Assembly (NCBI GenBank): GCA_003008705.1
Contig: PDUO01000050.1
Coordinates: 4,682 to 68,681 of the forward strand
Origin: Pezicula radicicola
Taxonomy: Eukaryota; Ascomycota; Leotiomycetes; Helotiales; Dermateaceae
Length of the DNA: 64,000 nt
Reading direction: 5' to 3'
Of this stretch, positions 23,184-34,248 are shown one piece after another; position 1 is the first letter of the stretch, and every line of letters begins with the position of its first letter. The notes below the pieces were generated by a model. That model was not told the DNA's origin and did no database searches. It worked only from the letters and a program-made list of their open reading frames with translations. A program made the translations under genes and the position numbers.

Positions 23184-23605
23184 ACTTCCTGCAAACCGAA
23201 AACGATCAGATGCCTGCTACCACTTCAAACCTTCAATATTAGTATTAAATTCTCAACTTTACTTGTAAAATCTCTTCTGTTGCCAAAGTTTTTCTAGTCG
23301 GTTTTGTCCCTCATTTGGCACTATGCCGATTCAAAAGTTTTAACATAGTCTTATACTATGAAAAGTTTTGCACCTATAGCAGAGCATTCAACTATCGCTG
23401 CATTCATCAGATTCGAGATAAGAAATGGATATGAAGAAGGCTAGTGAATAGCTGGTTTTGTTACGGGGTTTCTGAATTTATGCGTTTGCTCTTGTAACAA
23501 ACGCTAGATCAAAGATAGTGAGGTACTATCCAAAAGCCCAGTAAAGTGAATAATGTGGTAATATATTATTTAGTTTGCGAAATACGCAAATAAAACAAGC
23601 TTTTT
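23184..23605. other. Intergenic, no gene seen
   Basis: Shared 3' flank of the ferric reductase relic and the convergent amidohydrolase gene. Nothing recognisable was found. Confidence 0.45.
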
Positions 23606-24760
23606 TTACTGGTCCAACCTCAACAACCTCCTCGCATTTTCGTAGCCGAGCTTCTTTTTGGTGTGCCCATTCAATTCCAACCTATCAAACCAACCTCCAA
23701 TCTCTACATCGTCTTCGTAAGGGTAGTCCACACTGAACATAACTCTGTCCTCCCCCGTATGCTTCAGTGTATCCATCAAGGTCCCAAAGTCTTGTACGCC
23801 CGACGTGGTTACGTAGAAATTGTTCTCCCAATAATATTCCACTGTTTGCTTGGCTGGCCAATACTCCGTGAAGTGTCGCATACGATGGTTGATACGTGGA
23901 AGAAAGAATGGCAATCCCTCGCCACAATGGCCTAGAATGATTTTAAGGGTGGGGTATTTGTCAAAAATACCAGCAACCATAAGTCGCAGAACATGCCCAG
24001 CGGTTTCGGAAGAAAACCCCCAGGGTGAAGCGGCTAGAAAATTATAGTCTTGATACACACGCTGTTGGTCTGGTGGAGGCATTCGTGGATGAAGATAGAT
24101 TGGGACGTCCAATTCCACTACCTTTTGTAAGAATGGCTCATTCACTGGATCATCGAGATAAACAACATTGTTGGCGGATCCATTATTGGTATATCCTCCG
24201 ACAAAAGAGCCTGCACCGCCGAGTTCTTTCACACATCGTTCCAACTCTATGGCAGCGCTTGGAGGGTCCTGAAGTGCATTACTACACCAAAATCCGAAGC
24301 GAGAAGAATAATTTCCATTCTTGTAAAGTCGCGAGAGTTCATCATTAACGTAAGATGCTGCATATGTAGCAAAGCTAGTGTTGAATACCCCTTGAATGCC
24401 AGGAGGCCCGAACATTAAAATACTTATACTGATATTGGCAGCGTCCATCTGCTGTACTCGCGAATCGATATTTGTGAGGCGAGGAAGAAGATCGGCCAGA
24501 TATACGGGAGTGTCGAAGGTGACTTCATTGGTGAAATTCACAAAGGGAGTTGTGAAGGCTCCGCTGAATAGATCGTTCCCAACATGTTCTTCAAGAGCAA
24601 TCTTGCCAGGAACTGAAGTTGAAGGGTCATAGAAAGTTGGTCGGCCTGAATTGATGATGATCTCTTGAGGTGTGTACTGCGAGACAGTTGGTCGGCAAAG
24701 AAGTGCAAGTATGAAGTATTGGACGAAGTAGTAGTAGTCCATCTTCAACAAGTGAAACAT
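23606..24760 (-). CDS. Secreted amidohydrolase-2 / ACMSD-like decarboxylase
   Basis: This is an intact single-exon gene of 384 residues. After a hydrophobic leader (about residues 10-27, YYFVQYFILALLC) comes the amidohydrolase-2 (ACMSD) fold of aromatic-acid decarboxylases. The metal-site residues are visible: KIALEEH near residue 54 (E57/E58, H59), YLHPR (H224), LGHCGEG (H278) and FSVDYPYED (D345). The family includes 2,3-dihydroxybenzoate and gamma-resorcylate decarboxylases, usually cytosolic and nearer 330 residues. The extra N-terminal leader and several NxS/T sites suggest the secretory route, which is unusual. It is divergent from the NTF2-like gene, with 707 bases between start codons. 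The substrate is unknown; a hydrolase role rather than a decarboxylase is possible. Confidence 0.85.
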   Translation of the reverse strand: MFHLLKMDYYYFVQYFILALLCRPTVSQYTPQEIIINSGRPTFYDPSTSVPGKIALEEHVGNDLFSGAFTTPFVNFTNEVTFDTPVYLADLLPRLTNIDSRVQQMDAANISISILMFGPPGIQGVFNTSFATYAASYVNDELSRLYKNGNYSSRFGFWCSNALQDPPSAAIELERCVKELGGAGSFVGGYTNNGSANNVVYLDDPVNEPFLQKVVELDVPIYLHPRMPPPDQQRVYQDYNFLAASPWGFSSETAGHVLRLMVAGIFDKYPTLKIILGHCGEGLPFFLPRINHRMRHFTEYWPAKQTVEYYWENNFYVTTSGVQDFGTLMDTLKHTGEDRVMFSVDYPYEDDVEIGGWFDRLELNGHTKKKLGYENARRLLRLDQ

Positions 24761-25467
24761 GGTTAAACGAGCGTGAGAAGAGTCTTCGGAAAAGTCTCAA
24801 TCTTTCTTTATCTAATGTATGTGCTCGAGATGTGCTGTCAGTCTCGTCGTTACCGAAATAAAACCCCGCTCCAAGCCCCTGTAGTGCCTATTGAGATGCA
24901 ATGTAAGATTACCGGGTAAATATGCCTCCAATTGCGTGGTGTGTGCCAAGATTAATCCTGGTGTAAAGCAGGGCGGAATATAAAGAGACTGTAAGATATG
25001 AAGAAGATAAACATCAATCGTAGTTCTTCTATTATTACCCGAATACTTGTTCCACAAGATGTATGGGCTCTTTATAGTAACATGATATATATATTTTTTT
25101 TCATTGAATGCTCTCTTCGTAGCAGTTTTTCAAGGACTACCGCGGGCTTCAATAAATTGAATTTAATGGTCTGATCAACTCCTGTAAAAGGTCGATGCAA
25201 AGGACTACGCAAAAGATTTCAGGCAGTCAGACGGCTTTTGCCGATATCCCGCTTCCACTGAATGGATTGTGGTTGGGTGCAGTCGCTCTTTTCCGGAATA
25301 TGAGTGTAAACAAAGTGGGAGGTGGAGTGTTTCCAGTGCTTTAAAGTGGAATTATTATAATCTATCAATGGCTTCTGACTTCAGAATCAACAAGAATAAG
25401 AACTCGTCTCACAATATCTGTCTTTCGCACTTCTTTCGGATACACTAAATCCATCTTTCCAAATATT
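24761..25467. promoter_or_regulatory. Divergent promoter region, amidohydrolase and NTF2-like genes
   Basis: No open frame of note lies in these 707 bases. The two flanking genes point away from each other, so both promoters must be here and co-regulation is plausible. A TATATATATT run is at 25,086-25,095. No operator could be named. Confidence 0.5.
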
Positions 25468-26033
25468 ATGGCTCCCCGAGAATTCGAATGCGATGATACA
25501 ATCTTGAACCCTGCGATCAAGGACCACATCGCTCGCTTTTATGAGGCAGCAGACACGGAAGATCATGAACATTGGACCAGCTTCTTCGCAGAAGGTGCTA
25601 CATTGAAGAAGGGAGCTTCTGTATCTCATGGCCTTGCAGGTAAGCAATTCACTTGATTATAATTGCGTCCGGCAAGCAATTTCTTCTTGATTTCTCGCCC
25701 TCAACCAAAATTCGTTTCTCATATATTATGTTTTTAGAAATCCTAAGCGCACGAACAAAATCTTGGAAGAGTGGCCAAACGAAGGAGCACATCGTCTTCA
25801 AGGCTTTCCCACTTGGGAATCAATCGTTGGAAGTTATGCTACGTGGCTTGAGCAAATGGCATTATGAAGATGGGACTCATGCTGAAGCCAACTGGGCAGC
25901 ATATATGGGATATGTACGAGTGGGAGAGACGGTAAAGTTGATGGACTACGAGATATACATGGTACGTTCTCCTTTGGTTGTTACTGATAACTCGGATCCA
26001 ATATGTAGTCCTCTTTCTATGTACATGTTCTAA
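25468..26033 (+). CDS. NTF2-like / SnoaL-fold small protein
   Basis: Exon 1 (25,468-25,639) and exon 2 (from 25,738) join across a 98-base GT-AG intron to read SVSHGLAEILSARTKSW. The protein is a small alpha+beta cone typical of fungal SnoaL/NTF2-like proteins. It has an N-terminal helix with HIARFYEAADTEDHEHWTSF, a strand-turn FAEGATLKKG, then VMLRGLSKWHYEDG and a terminal strand near GETVKLMDYEIYM. Reading on gives a stop at 26,031. A GTACGT-GTAG intron after MDYEIYM (25,962-26,008) would instead give a longer Cys/His-rich tail ending near 26,111; the family length does not settle it. Such proteins are often small-molecule cyclases, isomerases or accessory factors, and this one is paired head to head with a putative decarboxylase. 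Confidence 0.75.
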
Positions 26034-26614
26034 CGGAAACCCATAGCCATTGCCACCAAAATAAAGAAAGGAGGTGGGCGGATTGCGAGAGAAATGACTT
26101 CAGATGAATTGAGCAATCAAAAGGGGGATGATGCTATATTTTACGCATATCCGAATAGTGCAATTGCCACTACCATAGCTGATCGATTGATTCCTCTTTG
26201 CTTACGTCCTTGACTTGCTCTGAAACTTCGGGCAATCAGACATCCGTGGCCAATAGTCACCTTAAAGCGTTGATGAGAGTGATATGATAAGGGGCATCAT
26301 GTAGACCAAGTCCCTTCGGGACAGTCAAATTGTCACGACTTATCATGTATGGAGTAGAGGGGAAGAAATACTGCCAGCAGTAAGTCTTATATAATAATAT
26401 AGGTAGGAGAAGTTACACTTAACCCTATAGTTTATAGAAAATTAGGTAAGGGGGATACTATAGGCCTTGCTACCCGCCCCGCGTTTATATATAGGATATA
26501 TATATTCTAATAATTCTTAATATTTGTATAAGGTATCTTAATACTATAAATTAATATATAAAAGAAGGGAGTGTTCTATATAGGTCTAAGTAATTAGCTA
26601 GATATTTACTATCC

Positions 26615-26800
26615 CCTCCTTAGAATATCTACCACTTGTATAGGGATTAAATACTCTACTCGTCTATAACCACTGAATGCATCTTAAAGGTAAATACATA
26701 AATTTATTAGCTAAGAAGTCTTGTATTAGATCGACACCATAGTGTACGTCATATAGGCAAAAGCTTTTGTAGATATTCTAAGGAAGGGATAAAAGGTAAT
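26615..26800 (+). repeat. Dispersed repeat family B, copy 1
   Basis: It aligns with 42,815-42,998 in the same orientation. Shared blocks include AGGGATTAAATACTCTACT against AGGGATTTAACACTCTACT, then TGTATTAGATCGACACC against CTGTTTGATCGATACC, and GGAAGGGATAAA against AGGAAGGGATAAA. The class of element is unknown and the ends are approximate. Confidence 0.6.
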
Positions 26801-26846
26801 ACAATATCTACTTACTAATTGAGTTGTATGATATTTTTTTGTTCTA

Positions 26847-27012
26847 CCGCACGAATTAGTTTATAGGGGATCATTTTAATTAGGGGAAGTGAGTTATCCA
26901 AACCAAGTGCATTACCCAAGTACCTAAATCAACTAAGTTACCCAAATCCCTCTGTTATGTCTGAATAAATAACCATTCGAAATGATCTCTTAGGGGTTGG
27001 GGTTAATTACGG
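26847..27012. mobile_element. MITE, CYGCACGAATTRG family, short copy
   Basis: This 166-base element is bounded by TA on both sides (26,845-26,846 and 27,013-27,014). The left end reads CCGCACGAATTAGTTTATAG and then GATCATTT; the right end, reversed, reads CCGTAATTAACCCC and then GAGATCATTT. A longer relative with the same terminal sequence is at 28,601-28,906. TA duplications point to a Tc1/mariner-type transposase acting in trans. Confidence 0.6.
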
Positions 27013-27442
27013 TAGTTGTTTGCTCGGGGAGAGCACAGGTACATTGATTTGCATACAAATTTGTATGGCGGGGGATGTTTATGATCGCCTACACTTCACG
27101 TGAGGATAGGACGTGACATTGGAAACAAAAGGGCGAAGGCACTAGGGACCCCGGGGGCTATGTAGACTCAAACAAAAGTGGAATTGCCTCGGTTGCTCCT
27201 GAAAGTTGCGAGCCGCCCCGAATACGAAACGAGTAAATCCCATCTCTATTCGGGTCAATATCAAATTAGCATCGAACTGGGTCCCCTCCAACTACCACCT
27301 TAGTGCCTTCCTTATCACTGTCGCAGTCATGTCGTCCCTAATATATACACAAAAATATATCCATCTCACTATATTCAACCCTCTCCTCCTGATCCAGCAC
27401 TTCCGATCGACGCACTCGAACCACGCTCGACCGAAGTGAAGC

Positions 27443-28547
27443 ATGGCTTCAGCTCAAGCAACTCCCCCGACTTCAAATCCTCCAAATTCGACTATAGCTC
27501 TCCGAGAACCTGTATTCAGACGGATAAGCTATTTTGTGCAGCTATGGGGACTGCAGAAGCTCACAACTGTCGGCGTCGGCTTGTATGCAACTCTTTCAAC
27601 CCCCAATCTGAGAGGAGTGTCTATTAACCCCTAATAGACTGCGATTCTTCCAACCTTTGCCACGCCATGAACGACCGACCCTCGTCAAGACCTACCCAGT
27701 CCGACCGAAACTCACCAACCGTGTATTCATCCCCCAATCGTACAAGGCTGGTGAGATCCTACCTCTTTATATTGACATCCATGGCGGAGGATTCTCCCTC
27801 TGCCACGCCTCCTTTGATGACGAATTCTGCGCACATTTCTGCAACAAGTACAATATCCTGGTGATCTCTCTGGACTACTCCAAAGCACCGCAGGTTGCTT
27901 TCCCGGTACCAACAGATGATATCGAAGCATTGGTGGATGCAGTGCTCCTGGATGAATCTCTGCCGATTGACAAAACACGGGTGGTAATTGGAGGGTTTAG
28001 TGCAGGTGGGAATCTGTCTTTGAGTGCAGCGCAAGCACCGGCCTTACAAGGGAGGATACATGGAGTTGTGCCTTGGTATCCTGTGATCGAGTGGGTGACG
28101 AACACCTCGCAGAAACTGAAGACCCGGCCTTACCGCAATAAGAAGGATGTTGATATGTTGGCATCACTGGGGCCTATATTCAACTGGGGCTACATCAATC
28201 CTGGACAAGATTTGACGGATCCGCGATTGAGTGTCTCGTACGCGGACAAGAATGCTTTCCCGAAATGGATATTTATGCTTGGGGTCGAGTACGATATGCT
28301 GTGCAACGAAGCCAAGGAAATAATTATGGATCTAGCTGAGCTGAAGGGTGCTGAGCGGGAAGAAGGACACTACGAATTCGAGCGGGGAACTTATCGATGG
28401 AGGTTGGTGAGAGATGTGATACATGGCTACAATCAGGTCATGGGTCCCAGTGACGAGGGAGAAGGAGTGCGCCTTCAACGGGTCGAGGAGACCTATGCCG
28501 AGGTTGGGGAGTGGCTTTTCAAGGGGCCATTTGCGAAACAGACGTAA
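27443..28547 (+). CDS. Alpha/beta-hydrolase (arylacetamide-deacetylase-like esterase), frameshift near 27,630
   Basis: ATG 27,443 starts an N-terminal region (ALREPVFRRISYFVQLWGLQ) whose frame ends at TAA near 27,632. Family sequence continues one base over as NRLRFFQPLPRHERPTLV and runs open to the stop at 28,545. The hydrolase core is complete: oxyanion motif HGGGF, nucleophile elbow GGFSAGGN, acid in LGVEYDMLCNEAK and the catalytic His in VIHGYNQVMG. Deleting one base from the CCCCT run near 27,630 restores a single reading, so this is either a recent 1-bp insertion or a sequencing error. The enzyme would cleave carboxyl esters. Related MITEs flank the gene on both sides, and a P450 and SDR follow. 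A start within the second frame would lose the helix before the core. Confidence 0.8.
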
Positions 28548-28600
28548 TGAGTGATATTCAGTCTCTTTATTCGCCTGGTTCGCAATATGAAACATAGTTA

Positions 28601-28906
28601 CTGCACGAATTGGTTTGAAAAAGATCATTTTACTCGAATGCAGTAAGTTACTCGAATCAAGTGAGTTACCTAAATCAAGTAAACTAGTTACTTAGGTTAA
28701 GTTATTAAATAGAATCGGAAGAATACTTATTCTAAGTTATATAGCCTATATAGGCTTTGCTTTTGTATATAACCTTACTTTCTACCTCTATATTAGCTCT
28801 ACACACAATTAATAGAGTTACTCTAAAAATGACTATTCTACATAAGTCACTCAAATTAAGTAAGTTACTCAAATCAAAATTACCTCTTCTAAGCCAATTC
28901 GTATAG
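28601..28906. mobile_element. MITE, CYGCACGAATTRG family, long copy
   Basis: This 306-base element is flanked by TA (28,599-28,600 and 28,907-28,908). The left end reads CTGCACGAATTGGTTTGAAA; the right end, reversed, reads CTATACGAATTGGCTTAGAA. The interior contains repeated ACTCRAATCAAGTGAGTTAC-like units. It starts 53 bases after the esterase stop codon and may supply its 3' end signals. Confidence 0.7.
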
Positions 28907-29108
28907 TAAACCCGTTCTTACTACCGTTGCTACTAGAAATCGGATATATGTGGCTCGGTCTTTCGTTGAAGGACTAGAAACAATACTATATAAGTGTCGC
29001 AAGCAAATTTGCCTCTATATATATCCACTTACACATCTGTTATGTATAACCTAGGAAGCGAGATGCTTTATCATTTGTGCACATAGCGATAACATCGTAT
29101 TACATTAT

Positions 29109-30991
29109 CTACTTCAGTCCAGGCCTTGTAGCGTAAGTGCTCATTCTGTACTTCGTTTCTCCATCGTATTTGGACAAGTTTCCAAGTGCCTGTTTCCCCT
29201 CTCGTTCAATTGTCTGTCGAATTTCGACGCTGCGAGGACTGATTCTACACTTGAAAGGATTTGGCCTTATATTGAGTCCATCACTGCCAAAAGATCAGCG
29301 TTTTCACCTCAAGCATAGTTCTTCTTTGACTTACGTATAGTCAAATATGTCAACCGGTATCTCCTTTCCATTTTGGTCGAGGGCTTTCTGAATATTAAAT
29401 GCCCAGAGCAGTCTAGCAATACTGATAAAGGTGCCCTGTTCGGCTAGTGCCTGACCTGCGCATACTCGTCGTCCCCATCCAAAAGTCATATATCCACGTT
29501 CATTTGGGAAAGGGCGTTGGTCAGGGCTATTTTTCAAGTACCTCTCGGGGTTAAACCTGTCTGGATCAGGAAAATCATTTTGGTTTCTGTGAATTGCCCA
29601 GACGTTTCCTTGCACCCAAGTGTTTTTCGGAATCAGCCAACCCTGATAATCAATCAGCTCTTCTGTCTTCTCACTAAGGTAGCATTTTTAATGGGAGCAT
29701 GCCTTGTAGTATTCATCACGTATTGGCGCGTGAGGCTGACCCCCAATAATAGCAACAGATCTCCAGCGGAGAACCTCTTTCACCAAGGCCTTGACATATG
29801 GAAGATTGGGCTCATCTTCAAAAGCCGGACTGCGATTTGGACCTACAACTCTGTCCAATTCTTCCCAGGCTTTAGTTAGAACCTCGGGGAAAGCGCAACA
29901 AGCAAGAATAAAAGTGATGAGTGTAGAACTTGAAGTGTCACTGCCTGCTCCAAAGAGATTCCCCGCCAAACCTGAGAGCTCTAGGTCAGTGAGATCGTAT
30001 TTGGGGCCTTCCTCGAATAGTTTCTTCGCATAACAGTCTCTTTGTTGTTCGTTGGTTGCCGCCTCTTCAGCAAGTGCCCAGAAAAAGTTCCTTCCTCGAA
30101 TTCTACCTACACCTCTCTTCCATGGCGCAATACAGTTGGGGAACTTAGCCAAAACTAGAATTTTGTCAGACGCACATTTGCGAAATTGGGGGTTGACTTA
30201 CTTGGGAATGTCTCTATAAGCATAGGGAAAGTCTTTCCGGGGACGTTCAACTCAGCGGCATGTTGCATGAGCGCAATCACTTCAGTGATGATAGGGTCTT
30301 TCGTGGAAGCAATTCTTCTCCCGAATCCAATAATCGAGACTACACTTGCCGCATATCTCTCCAAATGACCCACGTAATTATCAGGTGTGGTCAAGAGATC
30401 GAGCAAGACGACTTTATTCTCATCACTTTGGATTTCCTGGTAGCTGCGGACTTGTTGCATGCCGACGCCCATGTGTGTTAATTTTCGATGAACGCGAAAT
30501 CGATCTCCGTAACGCATGGTAACTAAATTAGATTGATCATAAGACATCTCACCAAAGACAACCATTCGAGGACGCGAAGAAAATGTAGCTGCTCGCTTGT
30601 CCAGGAGTTCGGATGCAGACCAAGCGTCGTTGAGCCATACAGTTGGGCTTCGTCCGATCCAGATTGTGATGACTGGGGATTTATACTGGTTTGCGAGTTC
30701 TTCGAACCAGATCCATGGTTTCCTGTCTGGAAGCATGAAGGTGTTTCCAATGATGGGAAGTGGTAGGGGACCAGGTGGCTTTTGGGGGGTTATCAGTAGT
30801 GTTGAAGGTTTTGAAGAGAAAGAATGGGAACTCACCATTTTTGCCCTGAGCAGAAGCATGCGTCCATAGTCAACTGCTAATGCAACTACGGCAAATCCAA
30901 GGACAGTGAGGATCACATGATAGACGCTGGATTGGCCAACTACTTGTTGTAGCTTGGCGATGACAAGATTACTACTAGCTGAATCTATCAT
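29109..30991 (-). CDS. Cytochrome P450 monooxygenase
   Basis: Five exons (30991-30836, 30778-30202, 30154-29703, 29642-29335, 29283-29109) give 555 residues. An N-terminal membrane anchor (VYHVILTVLGFAVVALAVDY) leads to the proline hinge PPGPLPLPIIGN, formed exactly at the first splice. The oxygen-binding I-helix reads AGSDTSSS, the K-helix ExxR is EVLR (E371, R374), and the haem loop is FGWGRRVCAG with Cys456. These are the complete marks of a microsomal class II P450; FGWGRRxCxG and APxRDxYY recall fungal CYP families acting on aromatics or O-methylated compounds. Intron 3 (29,702-29,643) seems to use a GC donor (AAG then GCATGC). The SDR follows upstream in the same orientation, with a MITE between them. 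The substrate is unknown. Confidence 0.9.
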
Positions 30992-31639
30992 GTTTGAAAG
31001 AAACAGTTATATGGAACGGCGATATTCTATCTCTTTCAAACTGACTGAAACTTAGTTTAACATTCGTTCTTGGGAGAGAGGTGAGCACTCTTAATACAGG
31101 AGAAGACATCGGCAAATGTGGGTTTCCCGGCAGAAAGAAGGCAACCGAACATTAAGAAATGAGTGTCACACTGGGTAAACTCCCGATCTTGCATCTTTTC
31201 ATAGGTCGGTATGGGACATCATCGATGTTGATAGGGTAGGTTGATATTAGTAATGCTCGTAGGCTACGTGGTACCGGCTATGGGGTTCTCGAATTGGGGG
31301 TCTGCAGGGAATAGTACAGTACGGGGTTTGCGGGGTTGGTGCTTATGTGGGGTCGTGGTTTTGGTAACGTCTTTTCTCTCTTTCTTTGCAGAATGGCTAG
31401 TGTATGAGGAGATCATTAAGTTAGATTGTATATTTTCGCAACTTTAATCCTAGATACGTTGGTAGTGTTTTGTACGAACTGTTATTTAATAGTCTTTCAC
31501 CTACACTAGACTGCTTGTTTCAAATAAGCCGAGAGACATCACTGGTACATCACCTATTTCATTTTCTAGATTTTTTAGACAGTGCCGTTTCTATATTTGA
31601 CCTTTTCCAAACTTGGAAACATATTCTCTAGAGCTATTA
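30992..31639. other. P450 upstream region, no gene seen
   Basis: These 648 bases contain no convincing coding frame. The first 100 bases include CT-rich coding-strand sequence typical of a fungal 5' leader. Confidence 0.45.
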
Positions 31640-32299
31640 TAAAGTGCTTTGCAATATCAGTGTAATTTCGTCGATTTTTTGGCCGCCCCACCCTTTTGAA
31701 AACCACCATTTTAGAGTTATAAATTACTTAATAACACTACCTTATCGTTATTTAAATTACTTAAAATTTAAGTATTATAGTTAGTTATCTTATTTCTATA
31801 AATAGTCTTATTTTTATAAGCTTTTAATAAAAATCACAAAAGTTAGAAAATCGAGGGTTTTTAAGCTAAGAGAACTTAATAAAACCTTTATAAAAATATA
31901 GCTCCCTATATTTAAATTATAATAAGATATATAAATTATCTTTTAAGAATAGGGAGCTATATTTTTATAAAGGTTTTATTAAGTTCTCTTAGCTTTTAAT
32001 ATCTTTTATATATAAATTCAAAAATTAGGGTAGGAAAGCTTATAAGCTTTACCTTAGGTAGGTATTTTTATTAGTTTTCTATTTTAATAATAACTCTATA
32101 ACTATTTAACTTATTATTAATTTTTTGATTTTAATTTAATTTATACTATATTAAATAACTTATATTATAAATTTAAATGATTCTAATAAGTATATATTAT
32201 ACTACTATAAAATTAGGGGTATTTCTAAAAAGGTGGTTTTTAAAAGGGTGGGGCGGCCGAAAAATCGACGAAATTACGCTGATATTGCAAAGCACTTTA
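31640..32299. mobile_element. MITE with long terminal inverted repeats and a nested palindrome
   Basis: The two ends (about 31,640-31,715 and 32,224-32,299) are near-perfect inverted copies of about 76 bases, starting TAAAGTGCTTTGCAATATCA and passing through GGCCGCCCCACCCTTTT. Most mismatches between the arms are C/T or G/A transitions, as RIP would leave. TA lies at each tip, fitting a TA target duplication as in Tc1/mariner/pogo elements. There is no coding frame inside. The interior is AT-rich and holds a second perfect palindrome. The right tip is 27 bases from the SDR stop codon. Confidence 0.85.
31863..31995. repeat. Perfect 47-bp inverted repeat inside the MITE
   Basis: Arms at 31,863-31,909 and 31,949-31,995 are exact reverse complements, starting AAGCTAAGAGAACTTAATAA. 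The spacer is 39 bases. The pair would form a strong hairpin in single-stranded DNA or RNA. Confidence 0.9.
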
Positions 32300-32325
32300 A
32301 AGTCTATAGTTCCACCACTGAAAAA

Positions 32326-33475
32326 TCACTTTTCGGCAAGATTGAACTTTTCCCCTACCAGCTTCTCACTTAACTCCCAAAGACGTTCTGCAACCTTCTC
32401 GTCCGTCGCATATTCAGTAGCTGTGGAATACTGGCAATCAGACAAGTAAGGCCCATTGAAATCTATACGTCAAGTTAATAATCACTACTTCTATCTTTAC
32501 GAAATAGAATGTAGGTCTAGAGGTCTCCACTTACCATTTAAGGCAGGATCAAAAGCAGCAACAGCAATTGTTGCAGCTCCTTCATCTTGCTATATAACGT
32601 TTAGCTAAGAAAGAAATCCCATTGGAGGTGTGAAACTTACCGATTTCCACTTTTGCCCCGTTGTCTTAAGGATTTCTTGAGATTTCTCGTCTAGATTTCT
32701 CGGGAGATTTGTCCATATAGCTACATGAGATTATTAACCATGAATTTCTTCAACGGATACAAGATAAACACTTACAGCCAGGATGAACACTGTAAGACAA
32801 AATGTTATCCTTCTTCAGCGCCTTCGTCAAGGATACCGAGAACAAGATATTCGCAGTTTTACTCTGCCCGTAGGCAAGAAATGTAGTATACGGACTATCA
32901 ACAGGCGCAATCGATGCCGGAAGTCTAGGTGGTGGTCGCTCTTCAACAGGAAGTTCAGACGGCATCTTCTGAAGGTTATAATCGCTGAATCGAATGGGAG
33001 AAAGTCTATGTCCTTCGCTTGTAACATTAACAATTCGTGTTGAACCAGGAGTCGAAGATTCCGTCTCTGCTTTCCGGATCTGAGGGACGAGTAAATTCGT
33101 TAGGAGGAAGAGGCCGACGTGATTTGTGGCGAAATGCATTTCAATTCCATCATTGTTGAAGACGTGATCTTGGACATTTACTGCTGCGTTGTTGATAATG
33201 ATGTCCAATTTCTCTGTCAACTTGGTGATTTCTACCGCTGCCTTTCTGATAGAATCTTGATTTGAGAGATCAACGGCTACAGATGCTACTTGGATTTCTG
33301 GATTGACTTCTTTCAGTTTGGAGATTACGGCATCGATCTTGGATGGTGTTCGTGAGGCGAGAATTAGTTGTCCTGGTTTGTGTTTTGCAATTGATACTGC
33401 TATTGCTTCACCCAGACTTTCGGGTCCTACGCCTACAAGAAGTACTATTTCAAAATCAGATATCATGTCGCACAT
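32326..33475 (-). CDS. Short-chain dehydrogenase/reductase (classical SDR)
   Basis: Four exons (33475-32776, 32720-32641, 32589-32535, 32462-32326) give 323 residues. The Rossmann glycine motif appears as VGVGPESLG (residues 14-22), where TGxxxGIG is usual. The structural NNAA is at 95-98, Ser in NVTSEGH near 153, and the catalytic YGQSK has Tyr202 and Lys206. The splices restore HPGSIWTNLP and LNGDFNGPYLSD, both typical of the retinol/WW-oxidoreductase-like branch of SDRs. The enzyme would reduce a carbonyl or oxidise an alcohol with NAD(P)(H). It shares orientation with the upstream P450, so serial oxidation of one substrate is a fair inference. Its 3' end abuts a MITE. Confidence 0.88.
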
Positions 33476-34248
33476 AAGTTCGTGGATTTTGATCGTCTTA
33501 TCTGCGCTTCATACTTTTCTTGTTGTGGATTTGCGAGGAAAATGCCTGGCAGACTTCTGTTGCTGTCGTGGCATCCCCGAATTCTGGAAAGGAAGTCTTG
33601 GAGGTCATGGCCGTTGTTGCTCTTCACAAGAGCACTGCAAATCTGATACAGTATGTCACAACCTCAAAATTGGGTTCTTGTTTTCTCTTGACCTTAAATA
33701 TCTTCAGCCGGACTTCTCCATCTTCCGTAGTTAAGGTTATCGTAATAATCCTTCCTATGCAATCCGGTACGGACACTCCTAAAAGCCGACAATTAGGTCT
33801 TGGGCATGTTCATCAGTGGAGTCTGTCTTGGGAGCACGACTACTTAAAGCAGTTCCATAACTTAAAGATCTTTACGAAACCCGAAGTCATATATAATTGA
33901 TGCCGCAAAAAGTACTTTGCAGAACAGGGGAGCTCATGCAGTGTGGGGCTGGTCGGGTCTTAGAACATCGCGTCGGCTTCATCAATCCGGGGTGAAGCAC
34001 ATGGATCACTTGGCAAATATGAACCACTAGGTCTCACAAAAAGGAGCACAAGACCCAAGCGAATGTTATATTGTCATCTATGACTAGCAAATGATTCCTA
34101 AACCCTCTTCTGACGAGTGGCTTCTATAGCGAGTGACATTGAATCCCTAGAATGTTCAAGCAAAAAGAAGCGAGGGACCGAAATACGCGACATCAAAACG
34201 CCGACGGAACTCCTAGTAAGGCGAGATTCATCATAGCTTGCTCCCTTC
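33476..34248. other. Intergenic, no gene recognised
   Basis: Two overlapping plus-strand open frames (33,303-33,734 and 33,520-33,900) are antisense to the SDR or lack any domain. This stretch is the SDR promoter and the GH16 3' flank. Confidence 0.45.

Larger units (their letters stand above)
26112..27442. other. Intergenic region with RIP-like patches and repeats
   Basis: No gene was seen. AT-rich, TA-enriched sequence fills 26,380-26,840 and holds a copy of repeat family B; a small MITE follows at 26,847-27,012. From 27,030 composition is normal and forms the 5' flank of the alpha/beta-hydrolase gene. Confidence 0.5.

Noticed and set aside
33303..33900. Frames of 143 and 126 codons on the plus strand
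   Set aside because: The first is antisense to the SDR exon; the second has no domain.
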